The translations under genes were made by a program, and so were the position numbers. From Cristatella mucedo (taxonomy: Eukaryota > Bryozoa > Phylactolaemata > Cristatellidae), in contig WPIO01000001.1 in assembly GCA_009760855.2 (NCBI GenBank), positions 20,738,501 through 20,802,500 on the forward strand: a DNA stretch of 64,000 nucleotides. Reading direction: 5' to 3'. Positions 57,701 through 62,781 of this stretch are shown here, in pieces. The notes beneath the pieces are model-generated. The model was given only the letters and a program-made list of their open reading frames with translations. It ran no database searches and was not told the origin of the DNA. Within the stretch, counting starts at the first letter, position 1. Every line of letters begins with the position of its first letter.

Positions 57701-60674
57701 CAGTTCCGACAATTTATTAGCCTGCAGAGTTAACAAATTACAGCTACTGTCTGGCAATTTCTTCATGGAAGGGTCTTGACACTCAAGCTATGAATTTATA
57801 ATGCACAAGACTGAGTCTGGACACGGCAACCAGCCGCATGCACTGTGCAGAGAGCTCGCACTTGAGCACGCAACGATTGGTTTCCCGTCCGGAGTGATGG
57901 TGCCACCTTCAGTAGACCCTTTACTGTACCTGTTCCAGCGCTCAGTCCGTGTCACCCGCCGAGCTCATTCTTCTCTCAAATGCAAGCTGTTGAGGACTAA
58001 CAGTGTCAAAGTACAGGAGAGCCAAATGAAACGCCTTTTTATCCTTCTATAGGCCTGATGGATCCCTTTGGAGACCGACCATCAAGCTTTTAGGTAAATT
58101 AAACCGTACGGCAGCTACAAAACTATACTATCCTTCACATTAAATAAACTAGCTTACAAAGATATTTGTTCAGCCTTTTTTGATTTAGGATCCATTGCTT
58201 CCCGATGCACAGAGACAGATAAAATAGCCCCACGGTCTTAGCTCAGAGGTAATGTGCGCTCTCATCATGACTGCGGTCCTGGGATTGAGTCCAGTAGTTG
58301 GTAATCCTTCACTGTCCACGGCAAGTGGTGGTAACAACCGTTAAAGCTCTTCTGCCGCTATGTAAAAAAGGTTATTACATCAGCCAGCTATAACGTGTAA
58401 GCTTTGTTGCTTATCTACGCAAAACTGTACACCTTGTTTGAGGAATGTATTAAAATCTGTACCAAAAGATTGCTACAGGAATTTTTTCAGACGCCGTCAT
58501 AAGAGACTGCTATCACCATTTTATGGTCGTGAAACCATTTTCCATGACTTTACCATGATTAAAATAAATCTTTACACTTTTAGAGGGCTCAAAGCTCTGC
58601 TTATAAGACGCCCTCTACCGGAACCTATTTAAAGTGATTGTGTGCTCAGATTTGAATAATCTAAAACTGCACTTTCAGTTTCACGTCTCATAGACCTTAT
58701 CAAATCATTATAAAAAGACGTTGCCTGCTCCCCAATTAAACCAATAAATTTCTTTCTAACAAAATAGTGGCGGTCTCTTTAGAAACTAGCCCTGAACGTA
58801 CGTACTGAACGGAAACTACGATAGCCTCGTTTTAGCATTATCAAACACAAAATGTCAGATTCAATTCTGATATATATATATATTATATAATTCATTTATA
58901 TAGCGCCCCAAGAGAACCTAATCTCTATTCAGGCGCTTCACATATGCCTCGGGGCTCGAGCCCACGACCTCAGTCAGACCTTGGTCGGGGCGAGAACCTT
59001 ACCGCTAGAACCAAGCCAGCTCGGCGAATCAATTCTTTGAATATGAGTGCCGCCGAAGGCATGCCTGCTTTCAGCCTGGGAAACCACTCGCTAAGCCTAG
59101 TGGCCCATCTCTGTAAGCCTCCTAGAACTGGCTGTTGGGATTTCTCTGACTACCGGAGTACTATATTTTATAACGAATTCTCATAAAAGGACTACTGAGG
59201 TGCTGTAGTTTATAATTCAAATTCCCATAACAAATTCTTGGAGCGAGCTGGTTGTCATACTGCCTCACAAATTACGACACATCAAATATTGAAGACCTTT
59301 GATGAAGACACCATAAATATGAGATGTTCTTGCAAGAGAATTGACTTCAACGGTGAAGGAAACTGCCAGTCCAACTGTCACATTTTGCATGTAATTGAAT
59401 TGCTCAAGGTCATGTTGCCCATAGAAGTTAATACGATATCGAAAACATTTTCACGAAGCTGCGGTTGTTGGGCTTAATCCTGGTAGCAGGTCTTTTATTA
59501 ACGAGCAACTTAATTTAATTTGTACCCAGCTCAGTGCTTCCACTAGGGCGAGAAATAATTATGGTTTGGATATCGCAACTTTTCAAACAGCCTCATTGTA
59601 CTGCATGCTCCGGGGGCTGAGAGAAAAGTGCTGAAAAACTCACTTGCTTCTAACTATTCCCGATATCAATTTATATACCTTGGTTCAGGAAATGAACTTT
59701 TCTTATAACGGCTGTAATTCTGAATGAAATTTAATCCGAATTTCTATTAGTTAAAGAAGTGACTGCCAAAAGTGAAACACTGAGATCCCATGCTCCGATT
59801 ATCTTTCCTTAGATGTGGTGTATTTGCACGGCCGAAATGGCAGAAGAAAATTAAGTGTAAGACCTTTCAAGAACCACCCTTCATACAAAATTGAACTGCC
59901 ATTTCCGTTGAATCATAAATTCTACGGTCCTATCTCCCCTTTCAACATTCCCTGGTCGCGATAGCACTAGTGGTAAAGTGCTCGCTCTTCACGACCGATG
60001 AAATGGATTCCATTACTGCAGTGGGCTATCCTTGATTGCCAACTGCAACCAGTGGCGATAGCCGCTAAGTACCTCTTTTATTCATGTAGTTACAAGAAAA
60101 ATTCTTCATTTGGTTGTGAGTGCTGTACCATTGTATGTTTACTGAAGCAGTGCAGAAAAAATCTAAGAACCTATGGTATATTTTGTTGTCTTGGCCGCTC
60201 TCTAAATGACTTTGCTTCTGTTATTATTTGCTATTCAGTAAGCGAATGTATGCCAGCTCTTAACGGGTGATGACACTCACCTATATTTTTAAGTGTCTGG
60301 CATGACTAATGTATGAGGTAGTTGCTTGTGCCAGGCAGCACAAATGTTGCAATACTGGGATATTTTGGCCTAGTGACTAATATGCTCACCTCAAGCCACG
60401 GTTAATGTGAATTGTATTGCACGAATGAGGTCGCGGGCTCGAGCCCCGTGGTATATTTGAAGCGCTGAATAGAGAATAGGTTCTCATACAGTGTTGTAAG
60501 AATGATATAAATTAATTTATAGTCAAGAGACTTGAACCAACGCATTTCTTTTTGAAGAGATTCCTCTAAAATCCACTGAGAAGATTTGGTATGCCATTAT
60601 TGGCGTTTTTGCAGCCCTCGCCATCGGGGTCTTTATCATTGCAGTAAAATCGAGAATCTGGAATGGATTCCCAG
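25069..60674 (+). CDS. Type I membrane receptor-like gene, possibly IL-17-receptor-like (13 exons, 3' end not settled)
   Basis: Spliced gene assembled from GT-AG exons whose phases agree at all but one junction. The start is ATG at 25,084. The protein to the end of the membrane exon is about 435 residues. It has a signal peptide (1-18, hydrophobic MLTILMAVTVLGLLEF), about 395 extracellular residues with many Cys and Asn-X-Ser/Thr sites, and two PG/PA-x-Y strands typical of fibronectin-III-like domains. One membrane helix (about 404-425) is followed by basic KSR. The first 200 residues show a Trp-containing strand, a C-x..-EC pair and a Y.LSLLSLP...FVP ending that recalls the D1 domain of IL-17 receptors. 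No SEFIR domain is seen in the window. The receptor type is inference; the exon structure is what the sequence shows. A generic cytokine-receptor or fibronectin-III protein is the main alternative. Confidence 0.7.
26000..26960. repeat. Imperfect direct repeats in intron 1
   Basis: Two sets of related blocks. GAGCGAAACCGTTAATCTCT...GAAGAACTTTAATCGG at 26,035-26,075 recurs in altered form at 26,390-26,430. A block running from AAAATTTGAAAGTCCA through TTTTTGTCGCAGGG to GGGTTTGAGTCTGA (about 26,170-26,345) recurs at about 26,785-26,955. The pattern fits diverged tandem duplication of a roughly 350-600 bp unit or insertions of one unnamed repeat family. Confidence 0.6.
27705..27746. repeat. (TA)n microsatellite
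   Basis: About 40 bp of TA repeats with one TACA interruption. Confidence 0.9.
28799..28825 (+). repeat. Putative left terminal inverted repeat
   Basis: Starts GCCTGATGGGCG and ends GGGTTACCG. It pairs with the right end at 31,503-31,529 with about seven mismatches. Confidence 0.45.
28815..28836. repeat. Short perfect palindrome
   Basis: CCGGGTTACC, a GT spacer, then GGTAACCCGG: 10-bp arms with no mismatch, overlapping the left terminal repeat. Confidence 0.9.
29028..31383 (-). pseudogene. Broken DUF7869-like transposon protein gene
   Basis: From an ATG at 31,383 (MSKQSEELCAQELNERIQAM), minus-strand coding pieces follow each other in changing frames. They are FLKTFPGNFIATHWSQKIM; a Cys-containing block (FATCRACPTP...) at 30,489-30,839; a helical LEKKMHLDAAIEQREFVSEF stretch; then KVILYDERGQGKD, LDNCVRQNKS and, after a frameshift near 29,770, GPSHNQADLV. 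The LDN.x.R/GQNK and G.(S/T)H..AD motifs are the hallmark pair of the DUF7869 proteins common in eukaryotic mobile DNA, whose biochemical role is not established. An in-frame TAA (29,289-29,291) splits off the last 86 codons. At least two frameshifts and several stops show it is inactive. Confidence 0.6.
29040..29063 (-). other. PIP-box-like motif at the C-terminus of the transposon protein
   Basis: The codons read QLSILSYF, an exact fit to the PCNA-interacting consensus Q-x-x-(I/L/M)-x-x-(F/Y)-(F/Y), three residues before the stop codon. Upstream, RGRKKR and VGRPKK are basic AT-hook-like motifs. The C-terminal position is typical of working PIP boxes. Binding to PCNA is inference. Confidence 0.6.
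31503..31529 (-). repeat. Putative right terminal inverted repeat
   Basis: The reverse complement starts GCCCGATGGCGGG and ends GGTTACCG. It is the partner of 28,799-28,825. Confidence 0.45.
31530..32684. other. Intronic A+T-rich sequence, nothing assigned
   Basis: Includes short TA and ATAA runs near 32,000-32,080. The frames here are short and low in complexity. Confidence 0.5.
32685..32841 (-). mobile_element. tRNA-derived SINE (S1 family)
   Basis: Minus-strand tRNA-like head (GGTCCACTTGGTTAGGCAAT, with GGTTCGAATCC as B box). The S1 body (GGGTGATCTGTTGTTGCCAC, then GGTGGTGATAACC) and a tail GCCGCTATACAAATGAGGC follow. No functional tRNA fold is implied. Confidence 0.85.
32842..32940 (-). 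mobile_element. tRNA-derived SINE (S1), truncated copy
   Basis: Directly adjoins the previous copy and repeats the body block CTTAACGGCTATCACAATTG and the CCTACGACCTCTTCGTGAAG head region in degraded form. Confidence 0.65.
32975..33133 (-). mobile_element. tRNA-derived SINE (S1 family)
   Basis: Same order as other S1 copies: tail (TTGTATAGAATAGAAGAGC), body (ACCACCGCTTGCAGCGGCGA) and head with GGATTCGAACCCACGAC and a CCAAGTGGGCCATCAAGGC end. Inserted 40 bp from the preceding pair. Confidence 0.85.
33966..33996 (+). CDS. Receptor-like gene exon 2 (31-bp microexon)
   Basis: Acceptor TTTTTTCTGCAG, donor G|GTAAGA. Phase 0 to 1. It codes GYPGGCKVIS plus one base, adding one Cys. It is tiny, but both splice sites are strong and both phases fit the neighbours. 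Confidence 0.6.
34075..34191 (+). CDS. Receptor-like gene exon 3
   Basis: Acceptor GTTATGTAG, donor G|GTATTT, phase 1 to 1, separated from exon 2 by a 78-bp intron. Codes 39 residues, including DLTFTLIDASIDL (alternating beta-strand pattern), a glycosylation site NMT and the Trp of TWSANFSK, as in the first strands of a fibronectin-III-like domain. Confidence 0.75.
34518..34590 (+). mobile_element. tRNA-like SINE fragment
   Basis: TGGCATAGAGG at 34,527-34,537 fits the A-box consensus of RNA polymerase III, and GGTTTTATTCC at 34,571-34,581 is a degraded B box. The spacing fits a tRNA-derived head. Confidence 0.55.
34591..35724. other. Intron 3 sequence, nothing assigned
   Basis: No exon with matching phase, no repeat recognised. 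Confidence 0.45.
35725..35880 (-). mobile_element. tRNA-derived SINE (S1 family), diverged
   Basis: Shows the tail CCACTTTTGTATAGAGATAG, body (GCCTTTACGGCTATCCCCAC) and a mutated head (GTTTCGAAACCACGTCC) ending near GTGCCGTCACGATTAAC. Confidence 0.75.
36417..36532 (+). CDS. Receptor-like gene exon 4
   Basis: Acceptor TTTCTGTTGCAG, donor TTG|GTAAGG, phase 1 to 0. Codes GEIKPDAFFALERNFSNDIR and on through CLTVVLNTSERQFYGNNTL, with one Cys and three glycosylation sites (NFS, NTS, NNT). Confidence 0.75.
36533..37739 (+). other. Intron 4 sequence, nothing assigned in this part
   Basis: A+T-rich. Open frames at 36,550-36,777 and 36,787-36,972 start in the intron and have no splice support. Confidence 0.45.
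37740..38160 (-). pseudogene. Coding-like traces, unidentified
   Basis: On the minus strand the stretch reads as protein-like text in two frames: QLEMQGALRIIQDNNVRFGK at about 38,040-38,150, then a 76-codon frame (37,802-38,032) with HKTVSAVVGCTSEYYPGIMA. No family was recognised. It may be a decayed transposon protein or retrocopy in intron 4. Confidence 0.3.
38286..38361. repeat. (CA)n microsatellite
   Basis: About 75 bp of CA repeats with GCGCG interruptions. Confidence 0.95.
38829..38964 (+). CDS. Receptor-like gene exon 5
   Basis: Acceptor GACTTTTTAG, donor AAAG|GTAACT, phase 0 to 1. Codes 45 residues: VRIYLECNRSKPLTD, then IQYTLSLLSLP and GHVFVPK. The Cys, the Y.LSLLSLP strand and the closing FVP are the part that most recalls the end of the IL-17 receptor D1 domain. 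Confidence 0.75.
38965..40810 (+). other. Intron 5
   Basis: A+T-rich. Apart from the minus-strand coding-like block at 40.05-40.44 kb nothing was assigned. Confidence 0.45.
40045..40444 (-). pseudogene. Coding-like block, unidentified
   Basis: The minus-strand frame 40,205-40,444 reads as a charged, helical protein (EYPMGSERKEAERKWHSHQQ, then AVAEMKRRSRLKQRAKEILE). A second frame (40,045-40,239) continues as SWKKLEHDIFAIHGFPDFLS. The text looks like real protein interrupted by a frameshift, but no family was recognised. It could be a retrocopy. Confidence 0.3.
40811..40891 (+). CDS. Receptor-like gene exon 6 (donor uncertain)
   Basis: Acceptor GTTTTTTTTAG joins exon 5 in phase (G+TT = Val). 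Codes VSIEPDGPFQLQQVKVDLIV and EIKKMQS. The next exon requires a phase-1 donor. The only in-phase candidates are weak (T|GTCGAG at 40,892; T|GTTCTA at 40,982), while a better-looking site (GTAAAA at 40,849) is in phase 0. The end given is the first weak candidate. The sequence just downstream is tRNA-like repeat. Confidence 0.5.
40895..41010 (-). mobile_element. tRNA-like repeat abutting exon 6
   Basis: The minus strand contains GATGACTCAATTGGTAGAAC, close to a tRNA A box and D arm, followed by a degraded T-arm-like region. It begins within or right after the exon 6 donor. Confidence 0.5.
41300..41484 (+). CDS. Receptor-like gene exon 7
   Basis: Acceptor CTTTTTGCAG, donor ATG|GTACGC, phase 1 to 0. 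Codes 62 residues with three Cys: DPLSWVSTTFIQSE, NCSERSNIILSFILRD, YETLLCIDSIC. The strand pattern and Trp fit a second extracellular beta-sandwich domain. Confidence 0.75.
41485..43386 (+). other. Intron 7, nothing assigned
   Basis: A+T-rich. No phase-compatible exon, repeat or domain recognised. Confidence 0.45.
43387..43440 (+). CDS. Receptor-like gene exon 8
   Basis: Acceptor CTTTTTTAG, donor TGG|GTAAGT, 54 bp, phase 0 to 0. Codes EVNKVIFYDVIPGTYYIW. The V.PGTYY.W pattern is the F-strand turn of fibronectin-III-like folds. Confidence 0.75.
43818..43965 (+). mobile_element. tRNA-derived SINE (S1 family), diverged
   Basis: Plus-strand body and tail: GGTTTGAATCCTGCAGTGGG (B-box-like), CGATCCCTTATTGTCAACTG, then the diverged GGTGATAGCAAGG. 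Confidence 0.65.
43966..45384 (+). other. Intron 8, nothing assigned in this part
   Basis: A+T-rich. Small frames without splice or domain support. Confidence 0.45.
45385..45442 (+). CDS. Receptor-like gene exon 9
   Basis: Acceptor ATTTTTTTTAG, donor C|GTGAGT, 58 bp, phase 0 to 1. Codes VSMKDHGNAVDDVPYIVEN. It continues the exon 8 strand in frame (..YYIW|VSMKD) as the end of the domain. Confidence 0.7.
45640..45925 (+). mobile_element. L2-A LINE, short 3' fragment
   Basis: Codes CSPKAWNSLPNYFTTSPDLT, then 3' UTR and a decayed terminal box (GAGTTCTCTAAGGGTGCTTA). Confidence 0.75.
45926..46689. other. Intron 9 sequence, nothing assigned
   Basis: No repeat or exon recognised. Confidence 0.45.
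46690..46830 (-). mobile_element. SINE S2 (tRNA head, L2-A-like hairpin tail)
   Basis: From the left: TTCATTTGTATAGCACCCCA, AGAGCAATCAATCTCTATTC, AGGTGCTTCATATATGCC (minus-strand tail hairpin). The head follows, with CGAGCCTACGACCTCAGCAA (B box region) and an A-box-like GGTTCAGTCCAGCGGTTAAA on the minus strand. Confidence 0.8.
46831..47894. other. Intron 9 sequence, nothing assigned
   Basis: A+T-rich, without recognisable repeat or exon. Confidence 0.45.
47895..49032 (+). mobile_element. L2-B LINE including RT motifs B and C
   Basis: The open segment 47,922-48,152 carries the diverged RT motif PPGSVLGSLLFSIYTQHLGK and [15 protein letters not shown] (catalytic YADD). Decayed L2-B coding region, PYYLAELLHQF, ILGDRSFSSAGPRLWNSLPQ and 3' UTR follow. 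An (ACATT) tail is not visible; instead the copy runs into CAGACA and CA repeats. Confidence 0.88.
49033..49114. repeat. (CAGACA)n/(CA)n microsatellite
   Basis: Begins exactly where the L2-B 3' UTR stops. Confidence 0.95.
49338..49440 (-). mobile_element. L2-A 3' tail remnant
   Basis: (AAT)n followed by a diverged minus-strand terminal box (AAAGAGCCCTAAGAGAAC, CTTTCCAGGCCCTTAAC). Confidence 0.75.
49441..51842. other. Intron 9 sequence, nothing assigned
   Basis: 2.4 kb with no exon of the right phase and no clear repeat. A possible tRNA-like stretch (GATGGCTCGGTAGCTAAGTG) lies at 51,500-51,520. Confidence 0.45.
51843..53415 (+). mobile_element. Old L2-clade LINE, upstream RT region to 3' end
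   Basis: The open piece 51,844-52,248 contains VKFRSGFRVDHSTEAALLHF and SHLFLIDLF, corresponding to the SGFR..HSTETALL and LLDLSAAFD blocks (RT motifs 2 and A) of L2 elements. Later landmarks are LAEIRASLENSSTAKIVHAL and a decayed terminal box (TGGATAGAAAGTTAGTTCTC near 53,340). The catalytic motif A Asp-x-x-x-Phe is altered. Confidence 0.75.
53643..53815 (+). CDS. Receptor-like gene exon 10
   Basis: Acceptor TTCTTTTCAG, donor ATT|GTAAGA, phase 1 to 0. Codes PAPIWDENLMVKSQCLDETC, then CIDAQYQTASP, TKYTLQIRENTTK and AAETKI. Three Cys and one NTT site. It parallels exon 7 in phase, size and strand order. Confidence 0.75.
53899..53952 (+). CDS. Receptor-like gene exon 11
   Basis: Acceptor TTCGTTTAAG (AAG, less usual), donor GAG|GTGAGC, 54 bp, phase 0 to 0. 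Codes ESSGRKICHLRPALYEIE, with the L.PALYEI strand matching exon 8's I.PGTYYI. The intron before it is only 83 bp. Confidence 0.7.
54370..54535 (-). mobile_element. tRNA-derived SINE (S1 family), best-preserved copy
   Basis: The minus strand starts GAGCTGTGATGGCTCACTAG, then a GGTAAGGCGGTTGC A-box region, GGTCGTGGGTTCGATTCC (near-perfect B box), the body (CACTGCAAGCGGTGGTGATA), AGCCGTAAAGGCTCTTCTGT and a CGCTATACAAAAAGAGGC tail. Confidence 0.9.
54968..55150 (-). mobile_element. L2-A 3' end fragment
   Basis: Minus-strand terminal box (GTATGGCTCCCTCAGGTAGC, CTTTCCAAGCACTTTACATT), then 3' UTR landmarks (ATGGTTAGTGGCAACATGCA). Confidence 0.8.
55480..55640 (-). mobile_element. L2-B LINE, short fragment
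   Basis: Matches the GGACCTGCAGAGCTAAAGC and GGAGGAATGGGACAGCTA region of other minus-strand L2-B copies in mutated form. Confidence 0.65.
55730..55790 (+). CDS. Receptor-like gene exon 12
   Basis: Acceptor TACGCACAG, donor TTAG|GTGAGT, phase 0 to 1. Codes VSASGECPAWEKSSKTFITL, the membrane-proximal end of the ectodomain, with a Cys-Pro-Ala-Trp motif. Confidence 0.7.
55990..56148 (-). mobile_element. tRNA-derived SINE (S1 family), diverged
   Basis: Tail GCTATATAGCCAAAGAAGG, body (AGCGATTGCCATCAATTTCA) and head (GGGCTTGAATCAGCAACCTG, CGAGCACTTTACCCCTAGGC) in S1 order. Confidence 0.65.
56149..56733. other. Intron 12 sequence, nothing assigned
   Basis: A+T-rich, ending in a short GA run at 56,721-56,733. 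Confidence 0.45.
56734..57235 (-). mobile_element. L2-B LINE, 3' copy with (GTAT)n tail
   Basis: (GTAT)n at 56,734-56,758 represents the tail. The minus strand then reads the 3' UTR and a 96-codon open segment with LYLAELLHQFRPVRALRSCV, LRLKTVDDRSFSSAGPRLWN. A local GAGTCAGGA/CATAGAGA duplication lies near 56,910-56,945. It is truncated at HKARHG. Confidence 0.88.
57236..58227. other. Intron 12 sequence, nothing assigned
   Basis: An 83-codon frame at 57,801-58,052 has no splice, domain or repeat support. Confidence 0.45.
58228..58380 (+). mobile_element. tRNA-derived SINE (S1 family)
   Basis: Plus-strand A-box region TCTTAGCTCAGAGGTAATGT, a B-box-like GGGATTGAGTCC, then body GGTAATCCTTCACTGTCCAC, AGTGGTGGTAACAACCG and tail TTCTGCCGCTATGTAAAAAA. 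Confidence 0.8.
58875..59030 (-). mobile_element. SINE S2 (tRNA head, L2-A-like hairpin tail)
   Basis: TTCATTTATATAGCGCCCCA, AGAGAACCTAATCTCTATTC, AGGCGCTTCACATATGCC, then a tRNA-like head with GGCTCGAGCCCACGACCTCA and CCTTACCGCTAGAACCA. This is the clearest copy for comparing the tail hairpin with L2-A. Confidence 0.85.
59031..59957. other. Intron 12 sequence, nothing assigned
   Basis: An open 79-codon frame at 59,238-59,477 is Cys-rich but has no splice or domain support. Confidence 0.4.
59958..60092 (+). mobile_element. tRNA-derived SINE (S1 family)
   Basis: Plus strand: CGATAGCACTAGTGGTAAAG, GCTCGCTCTTCACGACC, GGATTCCATTACTGCAGTGG, then CTATCCTTGATTGCCAACTG and CAGTGGCGATAGCCGCTAAG. Confidence 0.8.
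60370..60525 (+). mobile_element. SINE S2 (plus orientation)
   Basis: tRNA-like head (GCCTAGTGACTAATATGCTC; GAGGTCGCGGGCTCGAGCCC with an intact B box) joined to the tail ATTTGAAGCGCTGAATAGAG, AATAGGTTCTCATACAGTGT. Confidence 0.75.
60558..60674 (+). CDS. Receptor-like gene exon 13 (transmembrane)
   Basis: Acceptor TTTTTGAAG (AAG), donor CCAG|GTAGGT, phase 1 to 1. Codes EIPLKSTEKIW, the hydrophobic helix YAIIGVFAALAIGVFIIAV and the basic stop-transfer KSRIWNGFP. This orients the protein as type I: N-terminus outside, C-terminus in the cytoplasm. Confidence 0.75.
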
Positions 60675-60847
60675 GTAGGTTTTAGTGTATGCGCATGCGT
60701 GAGTGTGGGCATGCATGCTTTTGCGTTTGTGTAGCTGTGAGTGTGATTTGTCGCGAATACATAAATAGACACTATTTCATTAGATTGACTCGGGCACACG
60801 ACTTCATTCACTTACAACTATCTGCTATCTCTAATCAGCCACCATGC

Positions 60848-60935
60848 TAAATTTCCAGGGCATGTAAAGTGCTTCGAAAGAGATTAGTCATTTCGGGAAT
60901 TTGTATACAAATGTATTATTACTTTGTGTTTTATT
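60848..60935 (+). mobile_element. L2-A 3' tail remnant
   Basis: GGCATGTAAAGTGCTTCGAA, AGAGATTAGTCATTTCGGGA and an ATTATTA tail. Confidence 0.7.
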
Positions 60936-60949
60936 GTTATGAATAATCC

Positions 60950-61342
60950 AAATTGGTCAATGCATTCGTGGCATCCCGTCTTCACCTCTGTGACTAAGTG
61001 CTAGTTGGTCTACCAGGGTGTGCAATCAGGCGCTTATAGTTGGTACAAAACGTTGCTGTTAGGCCTGCCTGTCTTTAGCGTCGCGGTTTCCTCATCACAA
61101 CACTTCTCTCCGACCTGCACTCGCTTCCAATCAAGCAGCGCCTAGACTTGAAGGTTCTGTCACTCACTTTTCGGTCCCTTTATTCTCTGGCTCCAGCCTC
61201 CCTATCGGAACTATTCCCCCCACAAAGGCTAGGCAGCCGCTGTTCTGCTCTGACTCAAATCGTTTAGGTGCACCTCGAACGAAACTTAAATTCTTTGGAG
61301 ACGCTGCCTTTAGTTTATATGCTCCATAAGCCCGGCATCCCC

Positions 61343-61373
<31 letters not shown>

Positions 61374-61915
61374 TCACTTGATAAAGCGCCCTCGGAGAAC
61401 TTAATCTCTCTCTAGGCGCTTTACATTTGCTGTAAAGTGAAATGCAATTGAATGGTAAGTAAAATCATGCTTGAAAAAAAACAAACGAAATGAATAATAT
61501 GGTTAGGGGTGACATGCACAGGGTCAGCATGCAAATATGGTTAGTGGCAGCATGCACAGTGTCAGCAAGCACAAGCACATCAAGGACGAATCACAGGGAC
61601 CCACTAAATGCTGTCCTAATCCCTACTGAAGTCACGACATCCCTTGACGGAGTTTAAAAATACGCTTAAAATGCAACTGTCCATTGCAGCAATTGGTGGG
61701 TGCTTGTGACTAATCCTTTGGGTGCTTGTGTATGCTGAGACTGTATATGATACCACTAACCATGTCATCCATGTTGACGTACATTTTGCATGTTACCACT
61801 GATCATGCGATGATGATTTCTGCATAGCATATATAAAGTGCCAAGAAAGAGATATAAGTTCTCTGAGGGCACTATACAAATTCATTATTGTTATTATTAT
61901 TATTGTTATTCTTAT
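60950..61915 (+). mobile_element. L2-A LINE, interrupted copy
   Basis: The left part (60,950-61,344) codes in broken frames for the VNAFVASRL, LVQNVAVR, LHSLPIKQRLDL and FGDAAFSLYAP blocks. The right part (61,621-61,915) carries on with the PL/EVTTSLDGV region, 3' UTR, terminal hairpin and an (ATT)n tail. Between them sits a reversed L2-A piece. Confidence 0.82.
61345..61620 (-). mobile_element. L2-A 3' end nested in another L2-A
   Basis: (AAT)n, minus-strand terminal hairpin and about 200 bp of 3' UTR, inserted in the opposite orientation. CCCTA at 61,340-61,344 and 61,621-61,625 is the likely target-site duplication. It is very close in sequence to the copies at 7.63 and 12.5 kb, hence young. 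Confidence 0.85.
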
Positions 61916-61921
61916 TTGAAG

Positions 61922-62064
61922 CCCTAGATGTCGATTCATCGATTGGTGAAGATAGCAATGCCTCCGTAAACTTGAATAACTTCAATTTTGTGATCGTCAA
62001 TCAAAGCGATTTGAAGCTCCTGACCTCTTTATATCAGTATCGTTCATATGCAGTTACATGCTGA
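61922..62064 (+). CDS. Possible exon 14 of the receptor-like gene (cytoplasmic)
   Basis: Two possible acceptors (AAG before 61,922; CCCTAG before 61,928) both give the phase needed after exon 13 and the same frame. It codes DVDSSIGEDSNASVNLNNFN and on to LTSLYQYRSYAVTC and a TGA at 62,062-62,064. It could be a last exon or use the internal donor TCC|GTAAAC at about 61,970. It follows an (ATT)n LINE tail directly. Acceptor context and protein are both unremarkable. Confidence 0.35.
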
Positions 62065-62781
62065 CATAAGTAATGGTAATTATGTAAAACGTCTACAAAA
62101 AGTGAGTTGGTTGTTAGGAATTCTTTTTATTACTCGACCATAGCTTTAAATTCTTGTTTCGATTGATTTCATTGAGATGCACAGCCAAAGGGGCAGGGAA
62201 CGAGGACACTTGCCTCCCTACAAAGTGGGCAGCAACCTCGGCCGCCCCTTATTCCTATGCACGACTGACCGGCCGCCCCCTATTCCTATGCACGACCGAC
62301 CGGCGCCAACTTGAAATCGTGAGTAAATTCCAGCTTATGAGCAGCCGCCGAGTTCGTGTATGATTAAATCTATGATTTAGCTCTACCATTTTGACTGTTT
62401 GCTAGTTTAACCCCAGCTACTTGAAAATGTCGCTATCTTAGCCCCCAGATCGAAATACTGGCTTGCTGTTTTTCTTTTGTGGATTTAAGGCTAACTAACA
62501 ATTTTAAAGACTATTGGGCTACTTCTTAGGCATGTACCGTACAGCAAATTTCTAAAGACTATCACTTCTGTTTCTTTCGCTAAGAGAGAATATATCTGGT
62601 TAGCCTATGGTGCTCAAGGAGAGAATTTTAGCAGCGGCTCCATTCCAAAATAATTTCTTAGAGTCCTATCACGAGCGAGTTTTAACACTTGTTCCAAATT
62701 AGGGTTAAGCGCTAATCCTTTCTCACAAGAAGTTCTGTTCATTACCCACCTTTACTCATAAACTGTGCGACATCTAATGAT
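62065..62781. other. No gene firmly recognised; open block with good donor at 62.32 kb
   Basis: A plus-strand frame open from 62,154 runs to AAATC|GTGAGT near 62,320, a good donor. An exon is conceivable, but no domain or convincing acceptor was found. It contains a 31-bp tandem duplication. Confidence 0.3.
62240..62301. repeat. 31-bp tandem duplication
   Basis: Two adjacent units starting GGCCGCCCC and ending GACC, differing at two positions (T/C in each). Confidence 0.9.

Noticed and set aside
61340-61380. Tandem (AAT)n stretches as independent microsatellites
   Set aside because: Each lies exactly at the 3' end of an L2-A copy and is that element's tail.
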